NCBI GenBank assembly: GCA_026398615.1
Contig: JAPLSN010000032.1
Span: 1 to 64,000 of the forward strand
From: Spirochaetota bacterium
GTDB lineage: Bacteria > Spirochaetota > Spirochaetia > Treponematales > UBA12059
Reading direction: 5' to 3'
Length of the DNA stretch: 64,000 nt
Part shown: positions 1-8,234 of the stretch, piece by piece
How positions within the stretch are numbered: the first letter of the stretch is position 1
Layout: each line of letters starts with the position of its first letter
Notes under the pieces: generated by a model
Seen by the model: only the letters and a program-made list of their open reading frames with translations
The model's database searches: none
Told to the model about the DNA's origin: nothing
Position numbers and translations under genes: made by a program

Positions 1-69
1 CCGTGCCGTCTTCCCGCTTGCGCGATACCGCGCCACGATCCGTACCCATTCTCCCTGTGTTCTCCGCAT
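1..69 (-). CDS. IS66-type accessory protein (TnpA-like), N-terminus only
   Basis: Only the first 23 codons are inside the window; the gene runs off the left edge. The start is ATG at 69, read on the minus strand, with a GGAGGT ribosome site at 76-81 and an in-frame TAG seven codons upstream, so no longer start is possible. The visible residues include EWVRIVARYRASG. That resembles the opening of the small helix-turn-helix protein encoded first in IS66 elements, whose N-terminus usually reads like EW..LV..YRASGLSQ. The family call is inference from this short match. Any other DNA-binding protein with a similar start remains possible. Confidence 0.4.
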   Translation of the reverse strand, partial: MRRTQGEWVRIVARYRASGKTAR

Positions 70-146
70 GGTGATACCTCCGGGTATCTACCATCGCCAT
101 GCCGGGGCCCGCGAGCGAGATGTGGTTGTATTGACGTTTACTGTCC

Positions 147-184
147 AACGAAAAACCCCTGACTTTCATCAGGGGTTTTTCGTT
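147..184 (-). terminator. Rho-independent terminator after tRNA-Leu
   Basis: A perfect 16-bp inverted repeat (147-162 pairing with 169-184) closes a 6-base loop. It lies 1 base past the 3' end of the tRNA on the minus strand. The stem carries runs of A and T, so a U-rich 3' arm forms on either strand and the hairpin could also stop transcription coming from the left. Confidence 0.8.
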
Positions 185-185
185 T

Positions 186-267
186 TGCGGCGAAGAGGAC
201 TTGAACCTCCATTCCTTTCGGAACTAGCACCTCAAGCTAGCGTGTCTGCCAGTTTCACCATCGCCGC
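186..267 (-). tRNA. tRNA-Leu (anticodon GAG)
   Basis: On the minus strand the sequence starts GCGGCGA and ends with the complementary TCGCCGC plus discriminator A, giving a 7-bp acceptor stem. The T-arm contains GGTTCAAGTCC. The anticodon loop is CTTGAGG with anticodon GAG at 233-231, flanked by a GCTAG/CTAGC-type stem. The extra-long variable arm is typical of class II leucine tRNAs. The 82-base length fits. CCA is not encoded (the next bases are AAA), so it must be added by a nucleotidyltransferase. Confidence 0.93.
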
Positions 268-280
268 AGGGAACCGGCTA

Positions 281-309
281 GTTATAGTAAAAGTAGAAAA
301 AACTGTCAA
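281..309 (-). promoter_or_regulatory. Sigma-70 promoter for tRNA-Leu
   Basis: On the minus strand TTGACA (309-304) is followed after exactly 17 bases by TATAAC (286-281). The start of the mature tRNA is 14 bases further on. This is near-consensus and the strongest housekeeping promoter in the window. Confidence 0.85.
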
Positions 310-322
310 GCGGGGGAGGGTT

Positions 323-348
323 TTTCAAAAGTCAGACGACTTTTGAAA
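323..348. other. 11-bp palindrome between tRNA-Leu promoter and addB
   Basis: TTTCAAAAGTC (323-333) and its reverse complement (338-348) flank a 4-base AGAC spacer. It sits upstream of both the tRNA promoter and addB. It has no downstream T-tract of its own, so it could be an operator or a weak terminator. Function unknown. Confidence 0.4.
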
Positions 349-412
349 TTGGCTCGGGGTTCGGGAAATAGTTCGCGCCGGACCAGGTTCGCCATGATAT
401 GATTCGGGCGTC

Positions 413-3100
413 ATGAAAAACGGGATGGATGCGATCATCAGGGATTCACTTAAGGACCGGGACCTGTCCTTCGTATTCCCGAGCAAGACCGCGGCGGATG
501 CGTGGGCGCGGCGGGCCCTGGGCTTCGCTGAAGCTCGGGCGGTGGAAACCGACCGTTTCATGGCGTGGGACAGATTCCGTGATCTCGTTTTCGGAGGCGA
601 TGCCGGGATCCGGGCGGCCGACAAGAGGACGCGAACCCTCTGGGCGGCATCGGCCCTGGCGGAAAACGAAGCGAACCCCTTCCTTGTTTCTCTGCTCAGG
701 GCGGAGTACCGGAAGAGCTGGGGAGCGTCCGTACCTTTCATAGCCTCCATCCCCCCCGATATAGGCGCGTTTCGGCGGGCTGTTGCGGCGCGCTCGGGTG
801 AAAAGGGGACTTTTGCGGACCTGGATCGGCTCATTTCCCGGTATTCATCATTCCTGGCACGGACGGGTCTGTACGAGAGCGCGTGGTCGCGCGATGTCCG
901 CCTTCCAGCGACCGGCCGCTGGATCGTGTTTCGTCCCGAGCTCATCGAGGATTTCGACGATTATCGGGCGAACCTGGAGAACCAGCCCCGAGTCCGGCTC
1001 ATTCCGGCTCCGGGTCCCGGTTCCAAACCGCCGCTTCCCCGGCTTCTGGAATTCCCGAACCTCCATGAAGAGCTCCGCTGGGTATTCTCGGGCATGGCCG
1101 TGGAGCTGGACTCGGGACGCCGTCCGGAGGAGCTTGCGGTCACCGTCGTCGATCTCACGGCGCTGAGGCCCTGGATCGAGCGCGCCGCCGCCGATTCGGG
1201 TGTTCCCGTCTCCGTCAAATCGGGCTTTACGCTCGCGTGCTACCCGGTGGGGCGATTCTTCAAGGCAGTATCCGCTTGCGTGGAAAGCGGCTTCGATTTC
1301 GAGAGCGTCCGCGCCCTCCTTCTCGACGGGTTTCCGCCGTGGCGCGAGCCGGACCGGATGCGGGCCCTGGTGCGCTACGGCACTGAACGCCACGCGTACG
1401 CCCCCTGGACGGAGGGCGGTCGCATGGTTGACGCATGGGAGGAGAGTTTCCGCGTTTCGGGCGAGCCTTCCGGACTTTCGCTCCGGTCGCTCTACGGGGC
1501 GGTCAAGCGGAGGGTGACCGCCATCGTGAAAGCGCGGAGCTTCGCGGCCATACGGTCCGAGCTGATGATCTTCAGGCGCGATTTCCTGGACGAGGAAGGC
1601 TGGGATCCCGACGGCGAACGCTCCCTCCAGCGGGCCATGGACGAGCTGGCGGCCCTTGCCCGTGCCGAAACCGGATTCGGGCTTGTCGGGGCGATCGGCG
1701 ATCCATTTCCGCTTTTCCTGTCGGCCCTCTCGGAAGCGCCCTATGTTCCCCTGCGCGAAGGCTCGGGCGTCCCCGTCTATCCCTACCGCGTGTCGGCGCT
1801 CGTCGCGCCCGTCCGGCACTTCGTCCTCGGATGTTCCCAGGACGGCCTCCGCGTCCGGTACGATCCCGCGTCCTGGCTCCGCGAGGATCTCAGGCAGGCA
1901 CTCGGCCGCGCGGGGCGGGACGCGTCCGCCGACTTCGCCGCCGCGTACGCGGAATCAGGCGATTCGGTGACGATGAGCTACGCGATCCAGGACCTGCGCG
2001 GCTGGACTGTCCCGTTTTCGGCCTTCGCCGCCGGGCCCGTCGGTCCTCCCGACGACTATCGCCTCGCCAGGGACGCGGATCCCCTGCGGCTCGAAGCCGC
2101 CTTCTGGAGCGGCGAAACCCCCTTGCCGTGCCGCCTGCCCGCAGCCTGCCTGGACGCGGCCGGACGTTCCGTCCCTGCCCCGGAACCCGCGGACACCGTC
2201 GCCGGGCCCGCCCTCGACGCCGTACTGGAAAAGGTCACGCGGGACGGCGCCCTCGAGCTCTCCCAGAGCGCGGTGAAACGCTTCGCGGAATGCCCCTTCT
2301 CCTGGCTCCTCGAGCGCGGGCTGGGCCTCAGGGAAGAGGACGCCGGCATCGGGTTCTTCGACGCGAAGCTCGCGGGCGAGGCGATCCACGCGGCCGTGCG
2401 CGCGCTCAACGAAATGGTCAAGGCGATGGACCCGGTCCCGCGCCCGGAACGCGCTGCCGAGTACCGGGCCCTCGTCGGCAGGGCCATCGCGGAGATGGTG
2501 CCCGTCTTCGAACGTTCGCGGGGGCCCTTCCTGCGGCCCATGCTAGAGTCCTACGCGCCGCTCCTGTCCGACCGGCTCGGGCGGCTCCTGGATTCCGGGT
2601 TCGAACGCTTTCCGGGTTGGGCGATCGGGGACACGGAACTCGACCTCGAAAAGCCGTACCCGGAATTCGGTTGCATTCTCGTCGGACGCATCGACCGCCT
2701 GGCCTTCGACGGCGGGGTGGCGGCCGTCATCGACTACAAGAAGAAAAACCTCCCGAAAGCCTCGGAGGTGTACGCCGGCGACGACGGGATCCTCCCCGAG
2801 CCCCAGACCGCGGCATACGTCGCGCTCGCGGAAGCGGGAGGAAAGCGCGTAACGCGCGTAGAGTACTGGTCCGTCGAGGATGCCAGGGCTTTCGAGGTGG
2901 TATCGGGGGACGGGGGAGCCGACGGGGCGCCGAGGACGCGGGAGGCGTTCGGCCGCGAGGTCGCCGCCTTCGAGGCCGGGCTCGGGCGGGTGTCCGGGGG
3001 AATCCGTTCCGGCGCATTCGCCGCACGGACGGCGGACCGCCGGACCTGCACGTCCTGCGGCATGCGGGCGGTCTGCAGGACCGACTACGCGACGGAGTGA
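413..3100 (+). CDS. addB: AddB-like subunit of AddAB recombination nuclease (PD-(D/E)XK)
   Basis: This 895-residue protein is probably the second subunit of the helicase-nuclease that resects double-strand breaks for RecA. The C-terminal third holds a RecB-family nuclease: GRIDRL near 757 and IDYKKK near 772 supply the D...D-x-K active site. A single Cys in FAECPF (about 626) and three Cys in CTSCGMRAVC (about 878-887) fit the 4Fe-4S staple of AddB. No Walker A motif is seen at the N-terminus (VFPSKTAADAW occupies that place), consistent with a helicase-dead AddB. Its TGA is 3 bases before addA, so the two are surely one operon. The start has no clear ribosome site; ATG at 425 is the alternative. 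Confidence 0.85.
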   Translation: MKNGMDAIIRDSLKDRDLSFVFPSKTAADAWARRALGFAEARAVETDRFMAWDRFRDLVFGGDAGIRAADKRTRTLWAASALAENEANPFLVSLLRAEYRKSWGASVPFIASIPPDIGAFRRAVAARSGEKGTFADLDRLISRYSSFLARTGLYESAWSRDVRLPATGRWIVFRPELIEDFDDYRANLENQPRVRLIPAPGPGSKPPLPRLLEFPNLHEELRWVFSGMAVELDSGRRPEELAVTVVDLTALRPWIERAAADSGVPVSVKSGFTLACYPVGRFFKAVSACVESGFDFESVRALLLDGFPPWREPDRMRALVRYGTERHAYAPWTEGGRMVDAWEESFRVSGEPSGLSLRSLYGAVKRRVTAIVKARSFAAIRSELMIFRRDFLDEEGWDPDGERSLQRAMDELAALARAETGFGLVGAIGDPFPLFLSALSEAPYVPLREGSGVPVYPYRVSALVAPVRHFVLGCSQDGLRVRYDPASWLREDLRQALGRAGRDASADFAAAYAESGDSVTMSYAIQDLRGWTVPFSAFAAGPVGPPDDYRLARDADPLRLEAAFWSGETPLPCRLPAACLDAAGRSVPAPEPADTVAGPALDAVLEKVTRDGALELSQSAVKRFAECPFSWLLERGLGLREEDAGIGFFDAKLAGEAIHAAVRALNEMVKAMDPVPRPERAAEYRALVGRAIAEMVPVFERSRGPFLRPMLESYAPLLSDRLGRLLDSGFERFPGWAIGDTELDLEKPYPEFGCILVGRIDRLAFDGGVAAVIDYKKKNLPKASEVYAGDDGILPEPQTAAYVALAEAGGKRVTRVEYWSVEDARAFEVVSGDGGADGAPRTREAFGREVAAFEAGLGRVSGGIRSGAFAARTADRRTCTSCGMRAVCRTDYATE

Positions 3101-3103
3101 GGG

Positions 3104-6100
3104 ATGAACGGCACTGACGGCAGGAAGCTCGACCCGGACCAGGAAGCGACGGTGGCCTTGCGCGCGAACGGCGCGGTATCCGCGGGGGCGGGCAGCGGGA
3201 AGACGACGGCGCTGGCAGCCAGATTCGTCGACATCGTCGAGAAGGGCGAAGCCGGGGTCGAAGGCATCCTCACGCTCACCTTCACGCGAAAGGCCGCCGC
3301 CGAGATGTACGCGCGCATCTACGCGTCCCTGCGGGCGTCGGGGAGCGACCGGGCCCGGCGCGCGCTCGGGAATTTTTCGGAATCCTCGATATCCACGATC
3401 GATTCCTTCTGCTCGAAGCTCGTCCGGGGGGACGCCGGAATCTACGGGTACGCGCCCGACTTTTCGGTGGACGAGGAGGAATCGAAGCGCATCGCACAGA
3501 GGGTGGCGCTCTCCTTCGTCCTCGAACGGAGGGAGGACCCCGTCGTGGCGCGCCTGCTTTCGAGCCTGGGCTTCGTCGTCGCGTGGAAGGATCTGTTCTC
3601 CGACGCCTCGCTGGCGCTCCATTCGCCCGCCCCTTCCTTCGATCCCGATCCCGCCGAATCGGTCCGGCGGCAGCGCGCGGACCTCTCCCGCTCGGCGGCA
3701 GCCCGCGCGCGGGAGATCCTGGACGCCGCGACGGCCGCGCTCCAGGCGGCGGACGGGGCGGGGGAGCGAGGCAGGGATTCCCGTGCCGCGTTGGCCGCTT
3801 TCGCGTCGCTCCCGGACGATTTAGGCTCCCTGGATCCGTCGGCGGCAGCACGGGCCGCCGAATCGCTCGCGGATCTCGACCTGCGCGGCTACAGGCGCGA
3901 TGACGCCGACGCGGCGATCAAGGAAGCCGTGAAGGCCGCGAAGAAGGCGGCGTGCGCCCTCGCGCTCGACGCGAAGACCTGGGTTTTCATGCCATTCGCC
4001 GAGGAAGCCTACAGGGTGATCGGTGAATGCGGCCGGGCCGTCGTGGAGGCGAAACGGACGGCGGGGGTCATGAATTACCGGGACGTCGCGCTCTGCGCGG
4101 TGGACCTCCTTTCGACCCGGCCCGAAACGCGGGAATTCTGGGCCAGATGCTATCGCTTCATCATGATCGACGAGTTCCAGGACGACAACGACCTGCAGAA
4201 AAAGCTCCTCTACCTGCTCGCCGCCCGACAGGGCGTCGGGTCGGGGATCCCGTCGGCGAACGAGCTGGAACCCGGCAAGCTCTTTTTCGTCGGCGACGAA
4301 AAGCAGAGCATCTACCGTTTCCGGGGAGCCGACGTCGCGGTGTTCCGCGGGCTTTCAGGCGAGCTCGGCGGCGATCCGCCGCGCCTGTCCACGAACTACC
4401 GTTCCGAACCGGCGCTCGTCGGATTCTTCAACGATGTCTTCGCGCGGGTGTTCGCCGGCGCCTCGCTGGATTACGAAGCCCGCTTCGAGGGGATACGCCC
4501 GAGGCCCGCCGGACCCACGCCCGGCGTGGAACCGACGATACGGCTCCTGGCCAGGGAACGGGGCGACGAAGGGCGAAATGCCGACGACCGCGCGCTCGCC
4601 GCCGAAGTGGCGATGTTCATCAGGGAATCCGTCGAATCCGCAGCCCTACGGATTCCCGACGGTTCGGGGGGTGCTCGAGCCGCCGGTTACGGGGATTTCG
4701 CGGTGCTCCTGAAGTCTACCTCCAGGCAGTACGTCATCGAATCCCGGTTCAGGCGGCTCGGCGTTCCCTACTCGTCGGCCGAGGTCAGCGGCGTCTTTCT
4801 CGAGTCGCCGGCCAACGACATCGCCTGCGCGCTCTCGACGGCCATATCCCCTGGGAACGAGCTGGCCTACGCCGCCTTTCTGCGCTCGCCCTTCGTCGGG
4901 CTTTCAGACGAAGGCTTCATCCTTGCGCTCGCACGCGAAGACCGGCGACGGCCGTTTGCCACGGAGGCTGAGGCGGCGCTTGCGCCCGAAGACGCCGCCC
5001 GGTTCGCGAACGGCCGGCGCGTGACGCATGCGATCGGGCGGGACGCGGACCGGATCGCCATCGCCGACATCGTCCTGCGCCTCTGGATGGCCGAAGGCCT
5101 GAGGCTCGCCGTCCTCGCGAAGCCCGACGCCCATCCCTACCTCGAGCATTTCGAGTACCTGTTTTCGCTGGCCGCCGACGCGGACGCCCGCGGCCTGACC
5201 CTCGCGGCCTTCGTCGCCGGGCTGGAGGAAAGCCTCGGCACGCCGGAGCGGCTGCGCGACCTGGACCCGCCCCGGGAAGCCGTCGACGGCGTGCGCATCA
5301 TGACCGTCCATCGTGCCAAGGGCCTCGAATTCCCCGTCGTAATCCTGCCGTTCGCGGAAGGGACGGGCGAGCGCGAGCGTCTGGGTGACGCCTGGTACCG
5401 CTCGGAGGAATTCGGCCTGACCGTCAACCTGAAAGCGGCGGACGAACCGGGCGGGAAGGCGGCCAACGTCTTCTTCGACCGCGCGAAGGGAGAAGAAAAG
5501 GCCAGGCGCCTCGCCGAAGTCAAGCGGCTCTTCTACGTGGCGTGCACGAGGGCGATCGCGCATCTCGTCGTCGCCTGCGTGGTCCCCGCCAGGCGCGACA
5601 GCGAGGGTGCGAGCTTCCTGGCCCTCCTGGCAGGCGGCGGCGGACTGCCGGGCCCCGACGGATCGTACCAGGATCTGCACCCCCTCGTCGGCGTGGAGGC
5701 GGTTCCCGACCCGCCCGGAGGCTTTTCAAACCGGGGAGGCGAACCATACGTCCCGCGCGCGGAAGGCCTGGCCGCCTACCGGGGCGTCGCGCCGATCGAG
5801 CGCGTATTCCGGTCACGCGAGCTGGCTGCGACGGCGTTCAACGCGGCATGGCTGGCTGGCGGGCCCGCGGAGCTCCCGGGGGAAACCCTGCCCGCCAGCG
5901 CGTACGACGTTTTTTCCGGGATCTTCCCCGAAAATCTCTTCGGAGAACTCTGCCACGCCGTCATCCAGCGGAGCTTCGGCGGTGCCGTCGACCCGGCCGA
6001 CATCGTGTCGGGTCTGGAAACCCCGGTCGCCCGGGCGCTACTCTCGGAAGCCGGGAGGCTGGCCGACGGTTTCCTCTCGTCGGAACCCGGGCGGGCCGCG

Positions 6101-6457
6101 TTGGCCGCCGGCAATGCCGGGACGGAACGCGGCTTCCTCCTCGACCCGGGCGATGGCTGGACCGTGTCGGGACGCATGGATTTGGTGTATGAAGAAAACG
6201 GGATTTCGTATATAATGGACTTCAAGAGCGACCGTGTGCGGCGCGAGGGAGAATACGACCTCCAGCTGGCCCTGTACCGTCGCGCCATGGAAGCGGTCGC
6301 CGGCAAGCCGGCCCGGTCCATGCTTTTCTGGCTCAGGGCGGCGAGGCCGGAAACCAGGACGAGGGATTTTAGCGCCGCCGAGATCGTATCATGGGCGCGA
6401 ACAGCGGCCGGGCTCGGGGCCGGTCGCGCCGTCGAAGGCAGGGATGTGGAACGGTGA
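3104..6457 (+). CDS. addA: AddA helicase-nuclease (UvrD/RecB superfamily 1)
   Basis: This 1117-residue protein combines a superfamily 1 helicase with a C-terminal nuclease. Helicase motifs appear in order: Walker A GAGSGKT (28-34), DEFQD (about 355), GDEKQSIYRFRG (about 396), NYRSEP, MTVHRAKGLEF (about 733) and LFYVACTRA. The nuclease domain shows GRMDLVYE followed by MDFKSDRV (about 1037) and then YDLQLALYRR, matching the D...D-x-K...Q pattern of AddA/RecB. It follows addB with a 3-base gap. Its TGA overlaps the GTG start of the next gene, so translation is probably coupled. Two nuclease domains in the pair point to AddAB and not RecBCD. Confidence 0.9.
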   Translation: MNGTDGRKLDPDQEATVALRANGAVSAGAGSGKTTALAARFVDIVEKGEAGVEGILTLTFTRKAAAEMYARIYASLRASGSDRARRALGNFSESSISTIDSFCSKLVRGDAGIYGYAPDFSVDEEESKRIAQRVALSFVLERREDPVVARLLSSLGFVVAWKDLFSDASLALHSPAPSFDPDPAESVRRQRADLSRSAAARAREILDAATAALQAADGAGERGRDSRAALAAFASLPDDLGSLDPSAAARAAESLADLDLRGYRRDDADAAIKEAVKAAKKAACALALDAKTWVFMPFAEEAYRVIGECGRAVVEAKRTAGVMNYRDVALCAVDLLSTRPETREFWARCYRFIMIDEFQDDNDLQKKLLYLLAARQGVGSGIPSANELEPGKLFFVGDEKQSIYRFRGADVAVFRGLSGELGGDPPRLSTNYRSEPALVGFFNDVFARVFAGASLDYEARFEGIRPRPAGPTPGVEPTIRLLARERGDEGRNADDRALAAEVAMFIRESVESAALRIPDGSGGARAAGYGDFAVLLKSTSRQYVIESRFRRLGVPYSSAEVSGVFLESPANDIACALSTAISPGNELAYAAFLRSPFVGLSDEGFILALAREDRRRPFATEAEAALAPEDAARFANGRRVTHAIGRDADRIAIADIVLRLWMAEGLRLAVLAKPDAHPYLEHFEYLFSLAADADARGLTLAAFVAGLEESLGTPERLRDLDPPREAVDGVRIMTVHRAKGLEFPVVILPFAEGTGERERLGDAWYRSEEFGLTVNLKAADEPGGKAANVFFDRAKGEEKARRLAEVKRLFYVACTRAIAHLVVACVVPARRDSEGASFLALLAGGGGLPGPDGSYQDLHPLVGVEAVPDPPGGFSNRGGEPYVPRAEGLAAYRGVAPIERVFRSRELAATAFNAAWLAGGPAELPGETLPASAYDVFSGIFPENLFGELCHAVIQRSFGGAVDPADIVSGLETPVARALLSEAGRLADGFLSSEPGRAALAAGNAGTERGFLLDPGDGWTVSGRMDLVYEENGISYIMDFKSDRVRREGEYDLQLALYRRAMEAVAGKPARSMLFWLRAARPETRTRDFSAAEIVSWARTAAGLGAGRAVEGRDVER

Positions 6458-8124
6458 AACGATCCAATGACAAGTCCGCGGTGATCGAGCGCCTCACCGG
6501 CTTCCTAAAAGAACGCTGCGGCTACGACGACGCCGAAGCCGAGATCGCGGACATCCTCGATGCGTACCGCGACCAGCAGGCCCTCATCGACATCGGGAAG
6601 AGCCTCATGGCGGAGCGGGACACCGACAAGCTCCTCAGGCTCATCCTCATGACGAGCAAGGGCATCACCGGCGCCGACGCGGGTTCCATTTTCCTCGTCG
6701 AAAAGCACGACGAAGGCACCTTTCTCCGTTTCGCCTACTCCCATACCACGTCCATCGACGTGAACTACGAAGTATTCACGATGCCGGCCAATCCCTCCTC
6801 GATCGCGGGTTACGTTTCGCTCGAGGGCGAGATCCTCAACATCGCGGACGCCTATGAGATCGACGATTCCATGCCCTTCCGCTTCAACCGTTCCTTCGAC
6901 GTGAACAACGGCTACCGGACCAAGAGCATGCTCGTGGTGCCCATGCTCGACCATAACGAATCCATCGTGGGCGTCATCCAGCTCATCAACTCCAAGGAAT
7001 CGGTCGAATTCCCCGCGGGCGACCTCGCCTTCTCCCTCATCCTGAAGGCTCCCGCGGACTACGAGGAAAAGGTCGTCCCCTTCAAGAAGCGCTACGAGGA
7101 CCTCATGACCGCGGTCGCGAACCAGGCCGCCATGGCGCTCGAGAATTCGCGCATGATCGAGGAAATCAAGCTCATGTTCGAAAAATTCGTCAACGTGAGC
7201 GCCGACACCATCGAGTCCAACGATCCTTCGACCCGCGGCCATTCCGAGCGTGTCGCCAGGACCGCCGTAGCGCTGGCGCGCGCGATGTCGGCGGAGACGG
7301 AAGGTTCCTATGCCATGCGCTCCTTCACCGAGCCTGAGTACCGGGAACTCTGGTATTCCGGGCTGCTCCACGACTTCGGCAAGATGAGGATCAGTCCCGA
7401 GATCTTCAAGAAGGCCAAGAAGCTCTACCCGAGGGACTTCGACTACCTCATGCTCCGCATCAAGTACCTGCGCAAGGCCCTGGAGCTCGGCTACGAACGG
7501 CTCATGCACGAGATCGACCTCGCCGGCGACGGCCCCGAAGCCGTCAAGGCCCGCGAGGAACGGGCTGCATGCGTCGCCGAACTCCTTGAAGCCGCGGAAC
7601 TCATAAGGATCCTCAACGAACCGACGCCCACGGACCGCGACATCTGCGCCGAAGTATCGCGGCTCCTCGGCTCCAGCTTTCCGGGATTCTGCGTCGACGA
7701 CGACGGCGTGCCCATCCCCCTCCTCACGGAGACCGAAGCCCGCTGCATTTCGGTGCCCAAGGGCAGCCTCACGGACGAGGAACGCCACATCATGCAGATG
7801 CACGTGGACTATACCTACGAGTTCGTGTCGGCGATCCCCTGGCCCGCGGAGCTGCGCAACATCCCCGAGTACTGCTGGGACCACCACGAACTCCTGAACG
7901 GTTCGGGTTACCCCCGTGGCCTCACGGCCAATGCCATTCCCCTGCAGGCGCGCATGCTCGCCATCTGCGACGTCTACGACGCCCTCTCGGCCAGCGACCG
8001 TCCCTACAAGAAGGCCCTTCCCTTCGAAAAGTGCAAAGCCATCCTCGCCGACGAGGGACGCTCGGGCAGGCTGGACGCCGAACTCGTGCGCATCTTCATC
8101 GAGCGTGAAGCCTACAAGGGTTGA
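6454..8124 (+). CDS. GAF-HD-GYP protein, probable c-di-GMP phosphodiesterase
   Basis: The 556-residue protein has an N-terminal GAF sensor (about 35-235; IGKSLMAERDTDKLL is typical) and a C-terminal HD-GYP domain. Metal-binding residues are intact: RGHSERV, LHDFGK (about 304) and HHELLNGSGYP (about 476). An insertion of roughly 130 residues separates the two halves of HD-GYP. The family hydrolyses cyclic-di-GMP. The GTG at 6454 is preferred because it overlaps the addA stop (GTGA) and begins just before the conserved region. The in-frame start at 6391 would lie inside addA and adds an Arg-rich, non-conserved stretch. No transmembrane segment, so cytoplasmic. Confidence 0.87.
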   Translation: MKRSNDKSAVIERLTGFLKERCGYDDAEAEIADILDAYRDQQALIDIGKSLMAERDTDKLLRLILMTSKGITGADAGSIFLVEKHDEGTFLRFAYSHTTSIDVNYEVFTMPANPSSIAGYVSLEGEILNIADAYEIDDSMPFRFNRSFDVNNGYRTKSMLVVPMLDHNESIVGVIQLINSKESVEFPAGDLAFSLILKAPADYEEKVVPFKKRYEDLMTAVANQAAMALENSRMIEEIKLMFEKFVNVSADTIESNDPSTRGHSERVARTAVALARAMSAETEGSYAMRSFTEPEYRELWYSGLLHDFGKMRISPEIFKKAKKLYPRDFDYLMLRIKYLRKALELGYERLMHEIDLAGDGPEAVKAREERAACVAELLEAAELIRILNEPTPTDRDICAEVSRLLGSSFPGFCVDDDGVPIPLLTETEARCISVPKGSLTDEERHIMQMHVDYTYEFVSAIPWPAELRNIPEYCWDHHELLNGSGYPRGLTANAIPLQARMLAICDVYDALSASDRPYKKALPFEKCKAILADEGRSGRLDAELVRIFIEREAYKG

Positions 8125-8145
8125 AAGGCGAGGCCGGGGAATTTC

Positions 8146-8175
8146 TTGCGGAAACCCTGATTTGTCTGCTATAGT
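8146..8175 (+). promoter_or_regulatory. Predicted sigma-70 promoter for pepF
   Basis: TTGCGG (8146-8151) and TATAGT (8170-8175) are separated by 18 bases and lie about 60 bases before the pepF ATG in an otherwise non-coding gap. Confidence 0.55.
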
Positions 8176-8234
8176 GGCCCGGCATCCCCACAGGGACCGA
8201 ACGCCATCCGAACCCGTGCGACAGGAGACGACGC

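Noticed and set aside
848-1819. 323-codon minus-strand frame inside addB
   Set aside because: Composition is typical of an antisense shadow and it has no ribosome site or recognisable domain.
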